Shown piece after piece: positions 24,570 through 32,800 of a DNA stretch of 64,000 nucleotides. The translations under genes were made by a program, and so were the position numbers. Position 1 is the first letter of the stretch; each line of letters opens with the position of its first letter. Source of the DNA: Albirhodobacter sp042466415. Lineage in GTDB: Bacteria > Pseudomonadota > Alphaproteobacteria > Rhodobacterales > Rhodobacteraceae. The stretch covers positions 1,364,001-1,428,000 of the forward strand of contig NZ_JAXHCH010000002.1 in assembly GCF_042466415.1 (NCBI RefSeq), written 5' to 3'. A model generated the notes under the pieces. It was not told the DNA's origin, did no database searches, and saw only the letters and a list, made by a program, of their open reading frames with translations.

Positions 24570-26276
24570 ATGAGACATCGCACGGCGACACAGAAGGCGG
24601 GGACACAGAAGGCGGCGACACAGAAGGCGGCGATGGTGTTGGGGGCAACTATCGGTGTGCTCGGCGCGCTCACCGCCTATGCCCAAGATGAATTCCCCAT
24701 CGCAACCTCCCCCACCCGTGCGCCTATCGTCAACACTGCCGATCCGGCGATCCCTGGCGCAGAGGAGCGCATCGTGGATGTGCCCAGCGCCCTCTATTGG
24801 TCACGGTTTCAGCGAGGCTACGTAGACGGTTGGGAATACTCCGTCTTCCCAGACGGAAGCGCAAAGATCCTGCGTGCGCCGCAACCATCCGCGCCGTCAA
24901 CGGAAGGCACCGTTGCCGCGCGCGGCGAAAATCCCGAACGGACGGCCGACTTCACAATGACATGCGTCGCGGCGACAGCTTGCGACATCTTGCGGCCGGA
25001 TGGCACGAGCTTCCGCATCCCTGCGATCAATGCTCCGCGCCCCGCCTTGCCGACAGCGGCGGGCGATGCTCTCGACGGCGAAACGGTTGCCCGTTACCTC
25101 GCACAATGGGTCTTGGCGGGGTCGGGCACCGCGCCGACGCTGGAAGGTCTGCCGGTTCTCGACCCGTACCGTCAACCCCCGCAACCCCCTGTCCCGCAAT
25201 CACAGGCCGTCAGCGCCGCTGCATCGGATGCGACCAACGCGCGCGCGGCGCAACTCTTGGACGATAGTAATCCCGAGGTCACTTCGGATCAGATCACAGC
25301 TGATTTGCCAGAGACTGAGACGCCCCCCCAAGACGATATACCCGAGCAGGAGAGCGAGGTCGCGCTTTGCTCTGAACCAGATCCGGTTATCCCCGGCGCC
25401 TGCGCCCAACCGACCGAACCATCCGTACCGATTTCAGCGGAACAAGAGACACAGGCGGCAGAGACTGAAGGCCCTTCAGAGGATACGCTCACGCCGGTTG
25501 GCGATATCGGCGAGACAGATATTGCGGCACGGGGATCGCCTGCGCGCACGCAACCAACTGCCCGCACCGCGACCACCACCAGAACGCCGCAAAAAGCTGC
25601 TCCGAAAACCTATTGGGAGCGCATGAACCTGCGATGCTCGATCACCGCAACAACCAGCTTGGGCTATGCTTCTGGGGGATCGGGTAAATCGATCGGAAAG
25701 CCCCGCGCAAGCCTTGGCTGTAGTGCGAATTTGACCGAAAAGCTTTCCCTTCGCGCGTCTCTACAAGGGTATGCAGACGCGTCCGAACAAAGCGCCGATG
25801 ATCCCGATTTCACCTATGCCTTCTCCTACCGCTTTTCAGAGAAGATCAATCTGAGCTACTCAAACTACGCCGCGCGCTTTGACGGCGGATTTAGCGGCTT
25901 TATCAACTCGCTTCTCTCGGGCAGTTTGAGGGGCAGCTATGCCCTGCCCACGATCACCCTGCCGAATGATAAATCGGCGGCATGTTCCGCGAGCCTCGGC
26001 CTGCCGCGCGTTTTGGCGGAAAGTCTAAACCTTTCATGCGGTTACGCCGTCACCGACAAATTCCGCATCGGCGGGACCGCAAGGCTCTACGCGCCTGGCA
26101 AGCAAGGCGATTACGATCCGGATTACAGCTACACGGCAAGCTACCGGCCCTCCGAAGACTGGCTGATTTCGTATAGCAATTACGCGAACAACCGCTTCCC
26201 TTGGAATCGCAACGGTAACGAGAGCGACGGGCTGCTCGATGGCAGCCTGTCGGTCACATATGCGCTGAAATTCTAG
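24570..26276 (+). CDS. Secreted outer-membrane beta-barrel-like protein with VDVPS domain
   Basis: Not a recognised named family. 568 aa. N terminus: tandem TQKAA repeats, hydrophobic stretch MVLGATIGVLGALTAYAQ and a likely signal cut. Next comes a small domain with two cysteines (from VDVPSALYW through GYVDGWEYSVFPDGSA to TMTCVAATACDILRPDG). It resembles the domain in the protein at 37123. Residues about 210-345 are acidic, Pro/Thr-rich and probably disordered. The last 215 residues alternate like beta-strands and end in Phe, as outer-membrane barrels do. They hold two copies of a unit with YSNYA (near residues 432 and 538). Start: ATG 24570; 24633 is an alternative lacking a charged signal region. 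Possible role: export or anchoring of the nearby polysaccharide, by inference only. Confidence 0.6.
   Translation: MRHRTATQKAGTQKAATQKAAMVLGATIGVLGALTAYAQDEFPIATSPTRAPIVNTADPAIPGAEERIVDVPSALYWSRFQRGYVDGWEYSVFPDGSAKILRAPQPSAPSTEGTVAARGENPERTADFTMTCVAATACDILRPDGTSFRIPAINAPRPALPTAAGDALDGETVARYLAQWVLAGSGTAPTLEGLPVLDPYRQPPQPPVPQSQAVSAAASDATNARAAQLLDDSNPEVTSDQITADLPETETPPQDDIPEQESEVALCSEPDPVIPGACAQPTEPSVPISAEQETQAAETEGPSEDTLTPVGDIGETDIAARGSPARTQPTARTATTTRTPQKAAPKTYWERMNLRCSITATTSLGYASGGSGKSIGKPRASLGCSANLTEKLSLRASLQGYADASEQSADDPDFTYAFSYRFSEKINLSYSNYAARFDGGFSGFINSLLSGSLRGSYALPTITLPNDKSAACSASLGLPRVLAESLNLSCGYAVTDKFRIGGTARLYAPGKQGDYDPDYSYTASYRPSEDWLISYSNYANNRFPWNRNGNESDGLLDGSLSVTYALKF
24586..24630. repeat. 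15-bp tandem repeat, three copies, in the start region of the barrel protein
   Basis: CGACACAGAAGGCGG, GGACACAGAAGGCGG, CGACACAGAAGGCGG run head to tail. In the coding frame they add five residues each (T-Q-K-A-A/G) to the signal-peptide N region. Because the unit is a multiple of three, gain or loss of copies would keep the frame. Confidence 0.9.
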
Positions 26277-26303
26277 TGCGGTGAGTTTTGGAACCCGCGC
26301 AGG

Positions 26304-28070
26304 TTAGAGCGTCGCGGTGATGCGGCTGAGCCGTTCGCGTATATTCTCGATGTAGCGCCGGACAGTCTCCAGATCCTGAGCGGGCTTGGCTTTCTCGATA
26401 AATTCCGCCCAGCCGGGAATATCCGCGAAGCCGAAGACCAGCGAGGCACCTTTGATCGAATGCGCCTGCTCTGACATCTGGCGCCAGTCCTCGTTGACGA
26501 GGGCAGTTTCGATCTGGACCAATCGATCGGACGAATCCACGACATATTTTCGAGCAAAATCAATAAGCTCATCCATGCCAAACATGGAGACAAGCTCATC
26601 CGCACTCACCGGCGACATCAACCCCAAGAACGCGTCGTGCTTGTTCGCGTCATCGGACAATCCAGAGAGATCGTCGTCTGTTTCGGGCGCTGCGACTGGA
26701 TCATTGCTGGGGGCGACTGACTGATGGGTGCTCCCCGCGATCGCGATTTGCAAAGCATGTTTCAAATCGTCGTATGGGATCGGCTTGGACAGCACAACAT
26801 CCACCCCGACGAGCTTTGCTTCCGTCTCAATTGCATCCATCACATGCGCCGTGAGGATCAGGATCGGCGGCATGTCACGACCGGCCCATTTTTCCCGAAT
26901 GCGGCGCGTCGCTTCAAGCCCGTCCATCTCGGGCATCGCCACATCCATCAGCACCAAATCAAAGTCATCGGGCGAGAACCGCTCCAACGCGATGCGGCCA
27001 TTTTCTGCCAGCTCTGGCACCAGCTCCATGCGCTTTGCATAGGTCAAAAGAAGCTTCTGGTTGATGATGTTATCCTCCGCGATCAGAACCCTCTTGCCCT
27101 GCAAGATTGTATCCATCGCGGCCTCTGGCTGCATCGCGGAATGCGATGCAAGCTGGGTCGTCTGCTCGACGATCTCCACAGGCAACTCGAACCAGAAGGT
27201 CGAACCGCTGCCAACGGCGCTCTCGACGCCGATCTCCCCGCCGCACCCTTCCATGATCCGCTTACAAATCGCGAGCCCAAGGCCCGTTCCTTGCGCGGCG
27301 GCGGTCAGGGAGTTTGCGATCTGAGAGAAATCTTTGAAAAGATTTCCGATCTGCTCCTGCGCGATGCCAACACCGAAATCTTCCACCTCGACGCGTAGCA
27401 AAGCCCCTTTCGGATGCGGGCTCGCCTTGGCCTTAAGGATAATCGGCCCGTCCAGCGAATAGCGCAGCGCATTATTGGTCAGGTTCGAAATCACCTGACG
27501 AATGCGCGTGGCATCCCCCAAGAACAGCTTGGGAACGCTGGCATCTACTTTCGTCGTGATCGGACGATCTTTGCCATTGGTGCTCGACGCGGCGAGGATA
27601 CGAATACTCTCGACCAAGGCGCGAATGTCAACGTGCTCCTCCTCGAAAACGAAGACGCCCGCCTCCATTTTCGAAAAATCCAAAACATCGTTGACGATCC
27701 TGCTCAGGCCGAGCCCTGCCGTCTTCGCGTAATCGAGAAGTTCTTTCTTTTCGGGATCTTGCTCATCAATACTCAGCAGGTCAATCATCCCCAGCATCCC
27801 ACCGAGCGGGGTGCGGATCTCGTGGCTCATCGTCGCGACAAAGCGGCTGCGCGCCGTGGATGCCGCCTCCGCGCGGTTCAATGCCAAGCTTAATTCCGCC
27901 GTGCGTTCCGAAACCGCCTGTTCCAAGCGCGATGACTGCTCACTCAACTGCTTGTTGGCTTCGAACAATTGTCGGCTTTTTTGCTCCAGCAGAGTTTCTG
28001 CCTCGGCACGTGCCATCTGTTCGCGCTGGTATCTGCGTCGCGAGACGCGGTCATCGGCTTGGTCGGTCAT
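26304..28070 (-). CDS. Hybrid histidine kinase with REC and Hpt domains, H-NOX partner
   Basis: Soluble hybrid kinase of 588 aa, no transmembrane helix and no PAS domain. Residues 10-75 form a coiled coil. HisKA has MSHEIRTPLGGMLGM (His83), then HATPase with NLTNNALRYS, VEDFGVGI and GTGLGLAIC. The REC domain begins RVLIAEDN with phosphoacceptor Asp376 (LVLMDVAMPEMDG) and Lys429. A C-terminal Hpt domain carries His537 in QAHSIKGASLVFG. It lies 14 bases after the H-NOX gene. Known H-NOX proteins inhibit such partner kinases when heme binds NO, so this is probably the NO-controlled phosphorelay source. The likely receiver is the REC-PP2C protein at 29086. Confidence 0.88.
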   Translation of the reverse strand: MTDQADDRVSRRRYQREQMARAEAETLLEQKSRQLFEANKQLSEQSSRLEQAVSERTAELSLALNRAEAASTARSRFVATMSHEIRTPLGGMLGMIDLLSIDEQDPEKKELLDYAKTAGLGLSRIVNDVLDFSKMEAGVFVFEEEHVDIRALVESIRILAASSTNGKDRPITTKVDASVPKLFLGDATRIRQVISNLTNNALRYSLDGPIILKAKASPHPKGALLRVEVEDFGVGIAQEQIGNLFKDFSQIANSLTAAAQGTGLGLAICKRIMEGCGGEIGVESAVGSGSTFWFELPVEIVEQTTQLASHSAMQPEAAMDTILQGKRVLIAEDNIINQKLLLTYAKRMELVPELAENGRIALERFSPDDFDLVLMDVAMPEMDGLEATRRIREKWAGRDMPPILILTAHVMDAIETEAKLVGVDVVLSKPIPYDDLKHALQIAIAGSTHQSVAPSNDPVAAPETDDDLSGLSDDANKHDAFLGLMSPVSADELVSMFGMDELIDFARKYVVDSSDRLVQIETALVNEDWRQMSEQAHSIKGASLVFGFADIPGWAEFIEKAKPAQDLETVRRYIENIRERLSRITATL

Positions 28071-28084
28071 GGTTCAAACAGTCT

Positions 28085-28624
28085 TCAGGTCAGGCGGATA
28101 TCGAAGGCAATAGCATTATCAACGCCTGCCACAGCGGCATGCGTCACGTCCGCGGTCTGATCGAACCGCGTGAGGCAGGCTTCGATCATCCCGTGGCAAA
28201 ACTCGCCCAACGGGCGCGGCGAGGAATAGGTCATGAGCAAATGATCTGGCGCGAGACGTTCGGTTTTGAAAACAGGAAGTTCCGCCTCAGGGTAGAGCTT
28301 TTGGACCTCAACGTGGATCTCACCATCGACGACCTCCAGCAAGGAAAACGTATCCGTCTTACCCTCGAAGAATACAGGGTAATTGTTAACAAAGTGATCC
28401 ATCATCCAATGCCCGAATTTACGCTGAAGCACGACTGGGCTCAGGCCTGAATGCTCGCTGAAGGCCATGACAACCTTAATCAATTCCGAGCAAGGGTAGT
28501 TGCCGACGGTCGTGAAAGCACCATCGTTTTCCAAGTTGGCCTTGTCGAGCACCAGATCAACCGTGTCTTCGCCAAAGGCATCCTCAGCCATCTTGATCAA
28601 TTCGACAAAGATAACACCCTTCAT
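28085..28624 (-). CDS. H-NOX heme nitric oxide/oxygen sensor
   Basis: H-NOX (HNOB) protein of 179 aa, the normal length. It starts MKGVIFVELI. The proximal heme ligand is His104 in GEIHVEVQKLY, aligned from memory with His102/103 of characterised H-NOX proteins. The heme-propionate motif Y-x-S-x-R is Tyr133-Ser135-Arg137 in YSSPR. A frame extension to 28738 is rejected because the family starts at this Met and GGAAGGG precedes it. It would bind NO and possibly regulate the kinase immediately downstream. Whether it also binds oxygen (distal-pocket Tyr) cannot be judged reliably here. Confidence 0.93.
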   Translation of the reverse strand: MKGVIFVELIKMAEDAFGEDTVDLVLDKANLENDGAFTTVGNYPCSELIKVVMAFSEHSGLSPVVLQRKFGHWMMDHFVNNYPVFFEGKTDTFSLLEVVDGEIHVEVQKLYPEAELPVFKTERLAPDHLLMTYSSPRPLGEFCHGMIEACLTRFDQTADVTHAAVAGVDNAIAFDIRLT

Positions 28625-28921
28625 AATCTTCCCTTCCTCATCCATGTTCGGTGGCTTTCGGGCCGCCATCCGGCCGTGATCATCCCACCGCGTTGTTTTC
28701 GCGTTTTTATCGCAGCTCCGCGACCCGCCAGCACGCACGCAATACGTGTCCTAGCCATAGCCGTGAAAGACGGCAAAATCATGAATTACATCTGTTCATA
28801 TAAGCTTTAACCAAGACCTATTGCTTGGGGTAGGTCAAATAGCTTAACGGATCAAAGATTGGCTTTCACAACCCAAGATTGTTGCAGTTATGCCTTTAAA
28901 TCGACAAGATAGGGACGTGTG
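28625..28921. other. Divergent control region of the H-NOX and partner-switch units
   Basis: About 300 bases of lower GC than its surroundings, especially 28780-28900. It must hold promoters for the minus-strand H-NOX unit and the plus-strand REC-PP2C unit. I see no clear -35/-10 pair, which would fit an alternative sigma factor but does not show one. Confidence 0.5.
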
Positions 28922-29089
28922 ATGTCCTTAAGACCCGCACCCCCCTCGCGCGAAACCGCTCGTTCGATCGAATTCATAGTAAAGAACGCCATGCAGAAGC
29001 ATATCCACTTCGTCCAATCCGATCTGCTCGTTCAAGAACCGTCGCGCGGCGAGCGCGCTCTTGACGTCGTGGTTAGGAGGCAGATGTGA
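28922..29089 (+). CDS. Small ORF of 55 codons, translationally coupled to REC-PP2C
   Basis: Unrecognised small basic protein: it begins MSLRPAPPSRETARSIEF and ends VVVRRQM. The start ATG at 28922 has AGGGA at 28911-28915, six bases upstream, which is well placed. Its stop overlaps the GTG start of the next gene in the pattern ATGTGA, as the other genes of this unit overlap. This argues for real translation, as a small protein or a coupling leader peptide. No homologue can be named, so function is unknown. Confidence 0.5.
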   Translation: MSLRPAPPSRETARSIEFIVKNAMQKHIHFVQSDLLVQEPSRGERALDVVVRRQM

Positions 29090-30288
29090 GTGATCGTCTG
29101 AAAATCATCGTTGCCGAAGACAACCCGATCCAGCGGGTCTATCTTTCGCAACTCATTGACAAGCTTGGCTTCCATCCGATTCCCGCGGAAGACGGCTTAC
29201 AGGCCTTACGGTTGATCCAAGAAACCCAAGCGCAGATCCTCATCAGCGATTACGCCATGCCACATCTCAATGGCATCGAGCTGACGCAAAAAGTGCGCAA
29301 GCTCGAACTCGATCACTACGTGCATGTCATCATGATTACCGGCAGCGGCGAGGACGACGTGCGATCGGAGGCGCTGGAAGCAGGCGTCGATGATTTCCTG
29401 AGCAAGGGGCATAACCCGGTGATGCTCAAGGCGCGGATTCGTGCTGCGACCCGACTTATTCATCACGCGATGGAACTGGCGCACCGGACACGGATCCTCA
29501 AAGAGTCAAACGACCGCATCAAAGAAGATTTGCGGGCCGCCGCCGATGCACAACGTCAACTTTTGCCCAAAATCGGCAAAAAAATCCTCGGTATGCGCAT
29601 TGCGTCAGCCTTCGCACCCTCGTCCTACGTATCGGGAGATATGTTTGGATGCTTCGCGCTGGATTCGCGAATGCTCGGATTTTACGCGGTGGATGTTTCG
29701 GGCCACGGGGTTCACGCCTCGCTTTTGTCAGTCGCCATCGGGCATCTTATCACGCCGGAATTCTTCCGCACGAAAGCCATTCGCAAGGACGGGTCCCCTG
29801 ATCCGGCGGCATTGGTGACGGATCTGAACAAACGATTCAGCGCGGCCGAGAATGACGACTATTTCTCGATGTTCTGTGGCGTATTGGATACAAAATCCGG
29901 CCATCTGGAATATTGCCAAGCAGGATCGCCCGCGCCGTTTTACGTTGAACACACCGGCGTTACGCGAATGATCGGCGATGGGGGGTTCCCCGTCGGCATG
30001 TTGCCCGTCGCAAGTTACGACAATGCCTCACTGACGATGGAATATGGTAGCACGCTTGTGATGTGTTCGGATGCCGCGACGGAGGCGGAGAACAAACGCA
30101 ATGAGCAATTCGGAACAGACCGCCTGCAAGAGATTGTCGCGACCATCCCGACGACCGGAATCGCAGGGTTGCCCGAAAAAATTACCATCGCGCTAAGTGC
30201 TTGGCGCGGTGGAAAGAAACTTGAAGACGACCTGACAATTGTGGCTCTCGAAAGGACTACGCCAAATGATACACACAACGTCATATGA
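29086..30288 (+). CDS. Response regulator with PP2C (SpoIIE/RsbU-type) phosphatase output
   Basis: 400 aa. Residues 5-125 are a receiver: acidic pair Glu11/Asp12, phosphoacceptor Asp55 (ILISDYAMPHLNG), Thr85, Lys107. A helical linker follows, then a PP2C domain from about residue 175 with GDMFGCFALD, DVSGHGVHASLL (metal-binding Asp) and late MCSDAATEAEN. It would dephosphorylate a serine on the STAS protein encoded next, when its receiver is phosphorylated. GTG start with AGGAGG five bases upstream. No cognate kinase is encoded nearby except the divergent hybrid kinase with Hpt. Confidence 0.9.
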   Translation: MSDRLKIIVAEDNPIQRVYLSQLIDKLGFHPIPAEDGLQALRLIQETQAQILISDYAMPHLNGIELTQKVRKLELDHYVHVIMITGSGEDDVRSEALEAGVDDFLSKGHNPVMLKARIRAATRLIHHAMELAHRTRILKESNDRIKEDLRAAADAQRQLLPKIGKKILGMRIASAFAPSSYVSGDMFGCFALDSRMLGFYAVDVSGHGVHASLLSVAIGHLITPEFFRTKAIRKDGSPDPAALVTDLNKRFSAAENDDYFSMFCGVLDTKSGHLEYCQAGSPAPFYVEHTGVTRMIGDGGFPVGMLPVASYDNASLTMEYGSTLVMCSDAATEAENKRNEQFGTDRLQEIVATIPTTGIAGLPEKITIALSAWRGGKKLEDDLTIVALERTTPNDTHNVI

Positions 30289-30610
30289 GCCCGACATCAC
30301 GGTCATCCGACCGGGCGTTCAACGGCTGACGGCACAAAATGCCAAGACTTTTAAAGAAGAGGCCGTCGCGTTGATCGAACAAGGCGCCGCGCAACTGATC
30401 ATCGACTTTTCGGAAGTCTCGTTCCTCGATTCCTCGGGTCTTGGCGCCCTTGTCGGGGTTTTGAAAAAGGTCGGCAACCGCGGAGAAGTCGCCGTGTGCG
30501 GCCTCAACACCGAAGTCGAACAGATGTTCCGCATCTGCCGGATGGATCACGTGTTCAATATCTATCCTGATGTTGCCTCAACACTCCAAACAATGAGCGA
30601 ACGCCCGTGA
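30266..30610 (+). CDS. STAS-domain anti-anti-sigma-type protein
   Basis: Single STAS domain, 114 aa, of the SpoIIAA/RsbV kind. The phosphorylatable serine is in SFLDSSGLGALVG (residues 52-64). Start ATG 30266 is preferred to 30239; it overlaps the phosphatase gene by 23 bases, and the STAS fold begins right after. Expected cycle: the RsbW-like kinase at 30607 phosphorylates it and the PP2C protein removes the phosphate. The unphosphorylated form would then bind the kinase or another effector. Confidence 0.9.
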   Translation: MIHTTSYEPDITVIRPGVQRLTAQNAKTFKEEAVALIEQGAAQLIIDFSEVSFLDSSGLGALVGVLKKVGNRGEVAVCGLNTEVEQMFRICRMDHVFNIYPDVASTLQTMSERP

Positions 30611-31014
30611 ACGAGAAAACCTTCCAAATGCCCCAGTGTATCGACGACGTCGATGACATGGTCCTGGCTCTCAAAGCAGAGGCGGCAGGGTATTTGGCGG
30701 GAGAAGCCTTGTTCCGGCTCGAACTCACGGTGAGTGAGGCCCTGTCGAATTTGGTGATCCATGGCACCTCGAGCAAAGCCCCGATCGACATCCGGTTGAA
30801 GGCGCAAGCTGGTGCGGTGCAGATCGAGATCTTTGATCCAGACGGCGCCAGCCCGTTCGACATTACCGCCCATGCAAAAGCCCTCGAAACGGTCGAGCTG
30901 CTCGCCGAAAATGGGCGCGGCTTGGGCTTGATTATCGCATGTTCCGACGGCGTAACTTACGGCGCTGTCGGCGGAAGGCAACGACTGCAAATCTCCTTTG
31001 CCGCGCGACCGTGA
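30607..31014 (+). CDS. RsbW/SpoIIAB-like serine kinase (anti-sigma-type ATPase)
   Basis: GHKL-type ATPase of 135 aa. N box Glu/Asn in LTVSEALSNLVIHG (residues 40-53), G1 box FDPDGASPFD and G2 box NGRGLGLIIACSDGVTY. GTG start overlaps the STAS stop by four bases. In known partner switches this protein phosphorylates its STAS partner and sequesters a target, often a sigma factor. No sigma gene lies in the window, so the target is either distant or not a sigma factor. Confidence 0.88.
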   Translation: MNEKTFQMPQCIDDVDDMVLALKAEAAGYLAGEALFRLELTVSEALSNLVIHGTSSKAPIDIRLKAQAGAVQIEIFDPDGASPFDITAHAKALETVELLAENGRGLGLIIACSDGVTYGAVGGRQRLQISFAARP

Positions 31015-31063
31015 TGAAAGACCACATCGCGACGCGCTTAGGAATAAATACGGGAAACTGCGC

Positions 31064-32800
31064 ATGAAACATATCTCAATTTGGCGGACCGCCGCTTCTG
31101 TTGCCGCGATCTGTGCGGCCATCCCTATGGCATCATACGCGCAGTCGACCGAAAGTCCGGCAGATCCTCTCGCCGTCACGATCGACGATGTGACCCTGAA
31201 CGGCGCGAAATATAATAGCGTGACGATCCGCTCCGAGACGCCCCTGACGGTTGAGTTTTCCGATCAGGCGATGCAAGGCCGCGCGCAATGCAACCGCGGC
31301 GGCGCCTCCATGTCGACGCCGCATTTCGGACGCAACGGCCAGCTCACAGACCGCGAATTTGCGATGGCGCAAACCGCGTGGGCATATTTCGTCAAACGTT
31401 TCCAACCCGAAACCGGCCTCGTGAACGCGGTGGGTTCGTTCCCCTCAACGACACTGTGGGACACCGCCTCCTACCTCAGCGCCCTAGTCTCCGCCTACGA
31501 GCTATGTGTGATCGACAAGCGCGAATTCGACACGCGCGCGACCAAGCTGATCAACACGTTGCGAAACCTCGATCTTTATCGCGGTGAAGCCCCCAACAAA
31601 GTGTATAATGCGGCGACGGGCGAAAAGGTTAACTACGCCAACAAATCGGGCGAAGTCGGCATGTCCGCCCTCGACATCGGGCGGATGCTTGTCTGGCTCA
31701 AGATCCTGAAAGAGCGTCACCCCTATCTGGCAAATAGCGTCGACAACGTTCCGATGCGCTGGAACTTCTGCAATCTGGTGAATGAAGACGGGCGGATGTT
31801 CGGGTCCTTCACCAAAGGCGACGGCACGACGCAATATGTGCAAGAGGGGCGTTTGGGGTATGAAGAATATGCCGCAAAGGGCTTCGCGCTTTGGGGCTTT
31901 GATACATCCAAGGCGATGTCACCAGAGCCGCTGTCTTATATCAACATCTATGATGTAAAGCTGCCCTATGACGGGCGCGATCCGCGCGTGTTCAAAAACC
32001 AGAACTACGTTCTGACTGAGGGTTATATCCTCGACGGCTTGGAAATGGGCTGGGATTTGCCGACCGACCGCAGCAATGACGGCATGATCGCGAGCCACGG
32101 CTGGCGCGCGGAATTTGCCAACCGCGTCTATCTCGTTCAACAGCGCCGCTTCGAGCAAACCGGCGTGATCACGGCGCGTTCCGAGCATCAGGTCAACGGC
32201 AAGCCATATTTCGTCTACGACTCGATCTTTGCGGATGGCTACCCGTGGAACACCCTCGATCCGACGGGCGAATACCAACCCGACCGCGCCGCAATTGCGG
32301 CAAAGGCGGCGGTCGGCCTTTGGGCCCTTTGGGATACGGACTACACGGATTTGCTGTTTGATAGCGTGGCCGATCTTTCGGAGCCTGATTTGGGCTTCTA
32401 TGAGGGGCTCTATGAGAATGGCAACGGCTATATCCCGCTGCAAACTGCGAACAACAACGGGATTATCCTCGCCGCGCTGCTCTACAAGGTGCAAGGCCCG
32501 ATCTTGCAGCAGGTCAACACCAATACCCAAGTGTGGGACACTGCGTTTGCGGGCACGGATATCCGCGCGAACAAATGCCATCCCAACATGATGGAAGTTG
32601 AAGTGCCCTGCTGCGCGTGTGAAAACCCGACGCAGATTCCGCCTGTCATTCCGGTGACCGAATTCATCTACTGCCGCCCCGTGGTCGGAGACGGCGAAAT
32701 CGGCGCAACGGAATGCAGCCCCGAAAAGCATAACCTCGCGCCGCCCGAGCCGCGTATGGTTCTGCCCAAATCCTGCCCCGCGCCGAGCGTGCAGCCATGA
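31064..32800 (+). CDS. Periplasmic DUF3131-domain protein with Cys-rich tail
   Basis: 578 aa from ATG 31064, which opens a signal peptide (SIWRTAASVAAICAAIPMAS, cut near AQS). The DUF3131 domain (residues about 90-480) has a helical-barrel, glucoamylase-like look: TAWAYFVKRFQPETGLVN, FPSTTLWDTASYLSAL, PNKVYNAATGEKV, SALDIGRM. The C-terminal 80 residues hold about eight cysteines, including CCAC, unusual for this family. Inference: it trims or modifies the polysaccharide made by the GT2 at 33945. A frame extension to 30998 is rejected. It is paralogous to the protein at 35774. Confidence 0.82.
   Translation: MKHISIWRTAASVAAICAAIPMASYAQSTESPADPLAVTIDDVTLNGAKYNSVTIRSETPLTVEFSDQAMQGRAQCNRGGASMSTPHFGRNGQLTDREFAMAQTAWAYFVKRFQPETGLVNAVGSFPSTTLWDTASYLSALVSAYELCVIDKREFDTRATKLINTLRNLDLYRGEAPNKVYNAATGEKVNYANKSGEVGMSALDIGRMLVWLKILKERHPYLANSVDNVPMRWNFCNLVNEDGRMFGSFTKGDGTTQYVQEGRLGYEEYAAKGFALWGFDTSKAMSPEPLSYINIYDVKLPYDGRDPRVFKNQNYVLTEGYILDGLEMGWDLPTDRSNDGMIASHGWRAEFANRVYLVQQRRFEQTGVITARSEHQVNGKPYFVYDSIFADGYPWNTLDPTGEYQPDRAAIAAKAAVGLWALWDTDYTDLLFDSVADLSEPDLGFYEGLYENGNGYIPLQTANNNGIILAALLYKVQGPILQQVNTNTQVWDTAFAGTDIRANKCHPNMMEVEVPCCACENPTQIPPVIPVTEFIYCRPVVGDGEIGATECSPEKHNLAPPEPRMVLPKSCPAPSVQP

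Noticed and set aside
24447..24573. 41-codon ORF ending at the ATG of 24570
   Set aside because: ATGA overlap is suggestive, but no ribosome site and an Arg/Pro-rich composition typical of non-coding GC-rich DNA.
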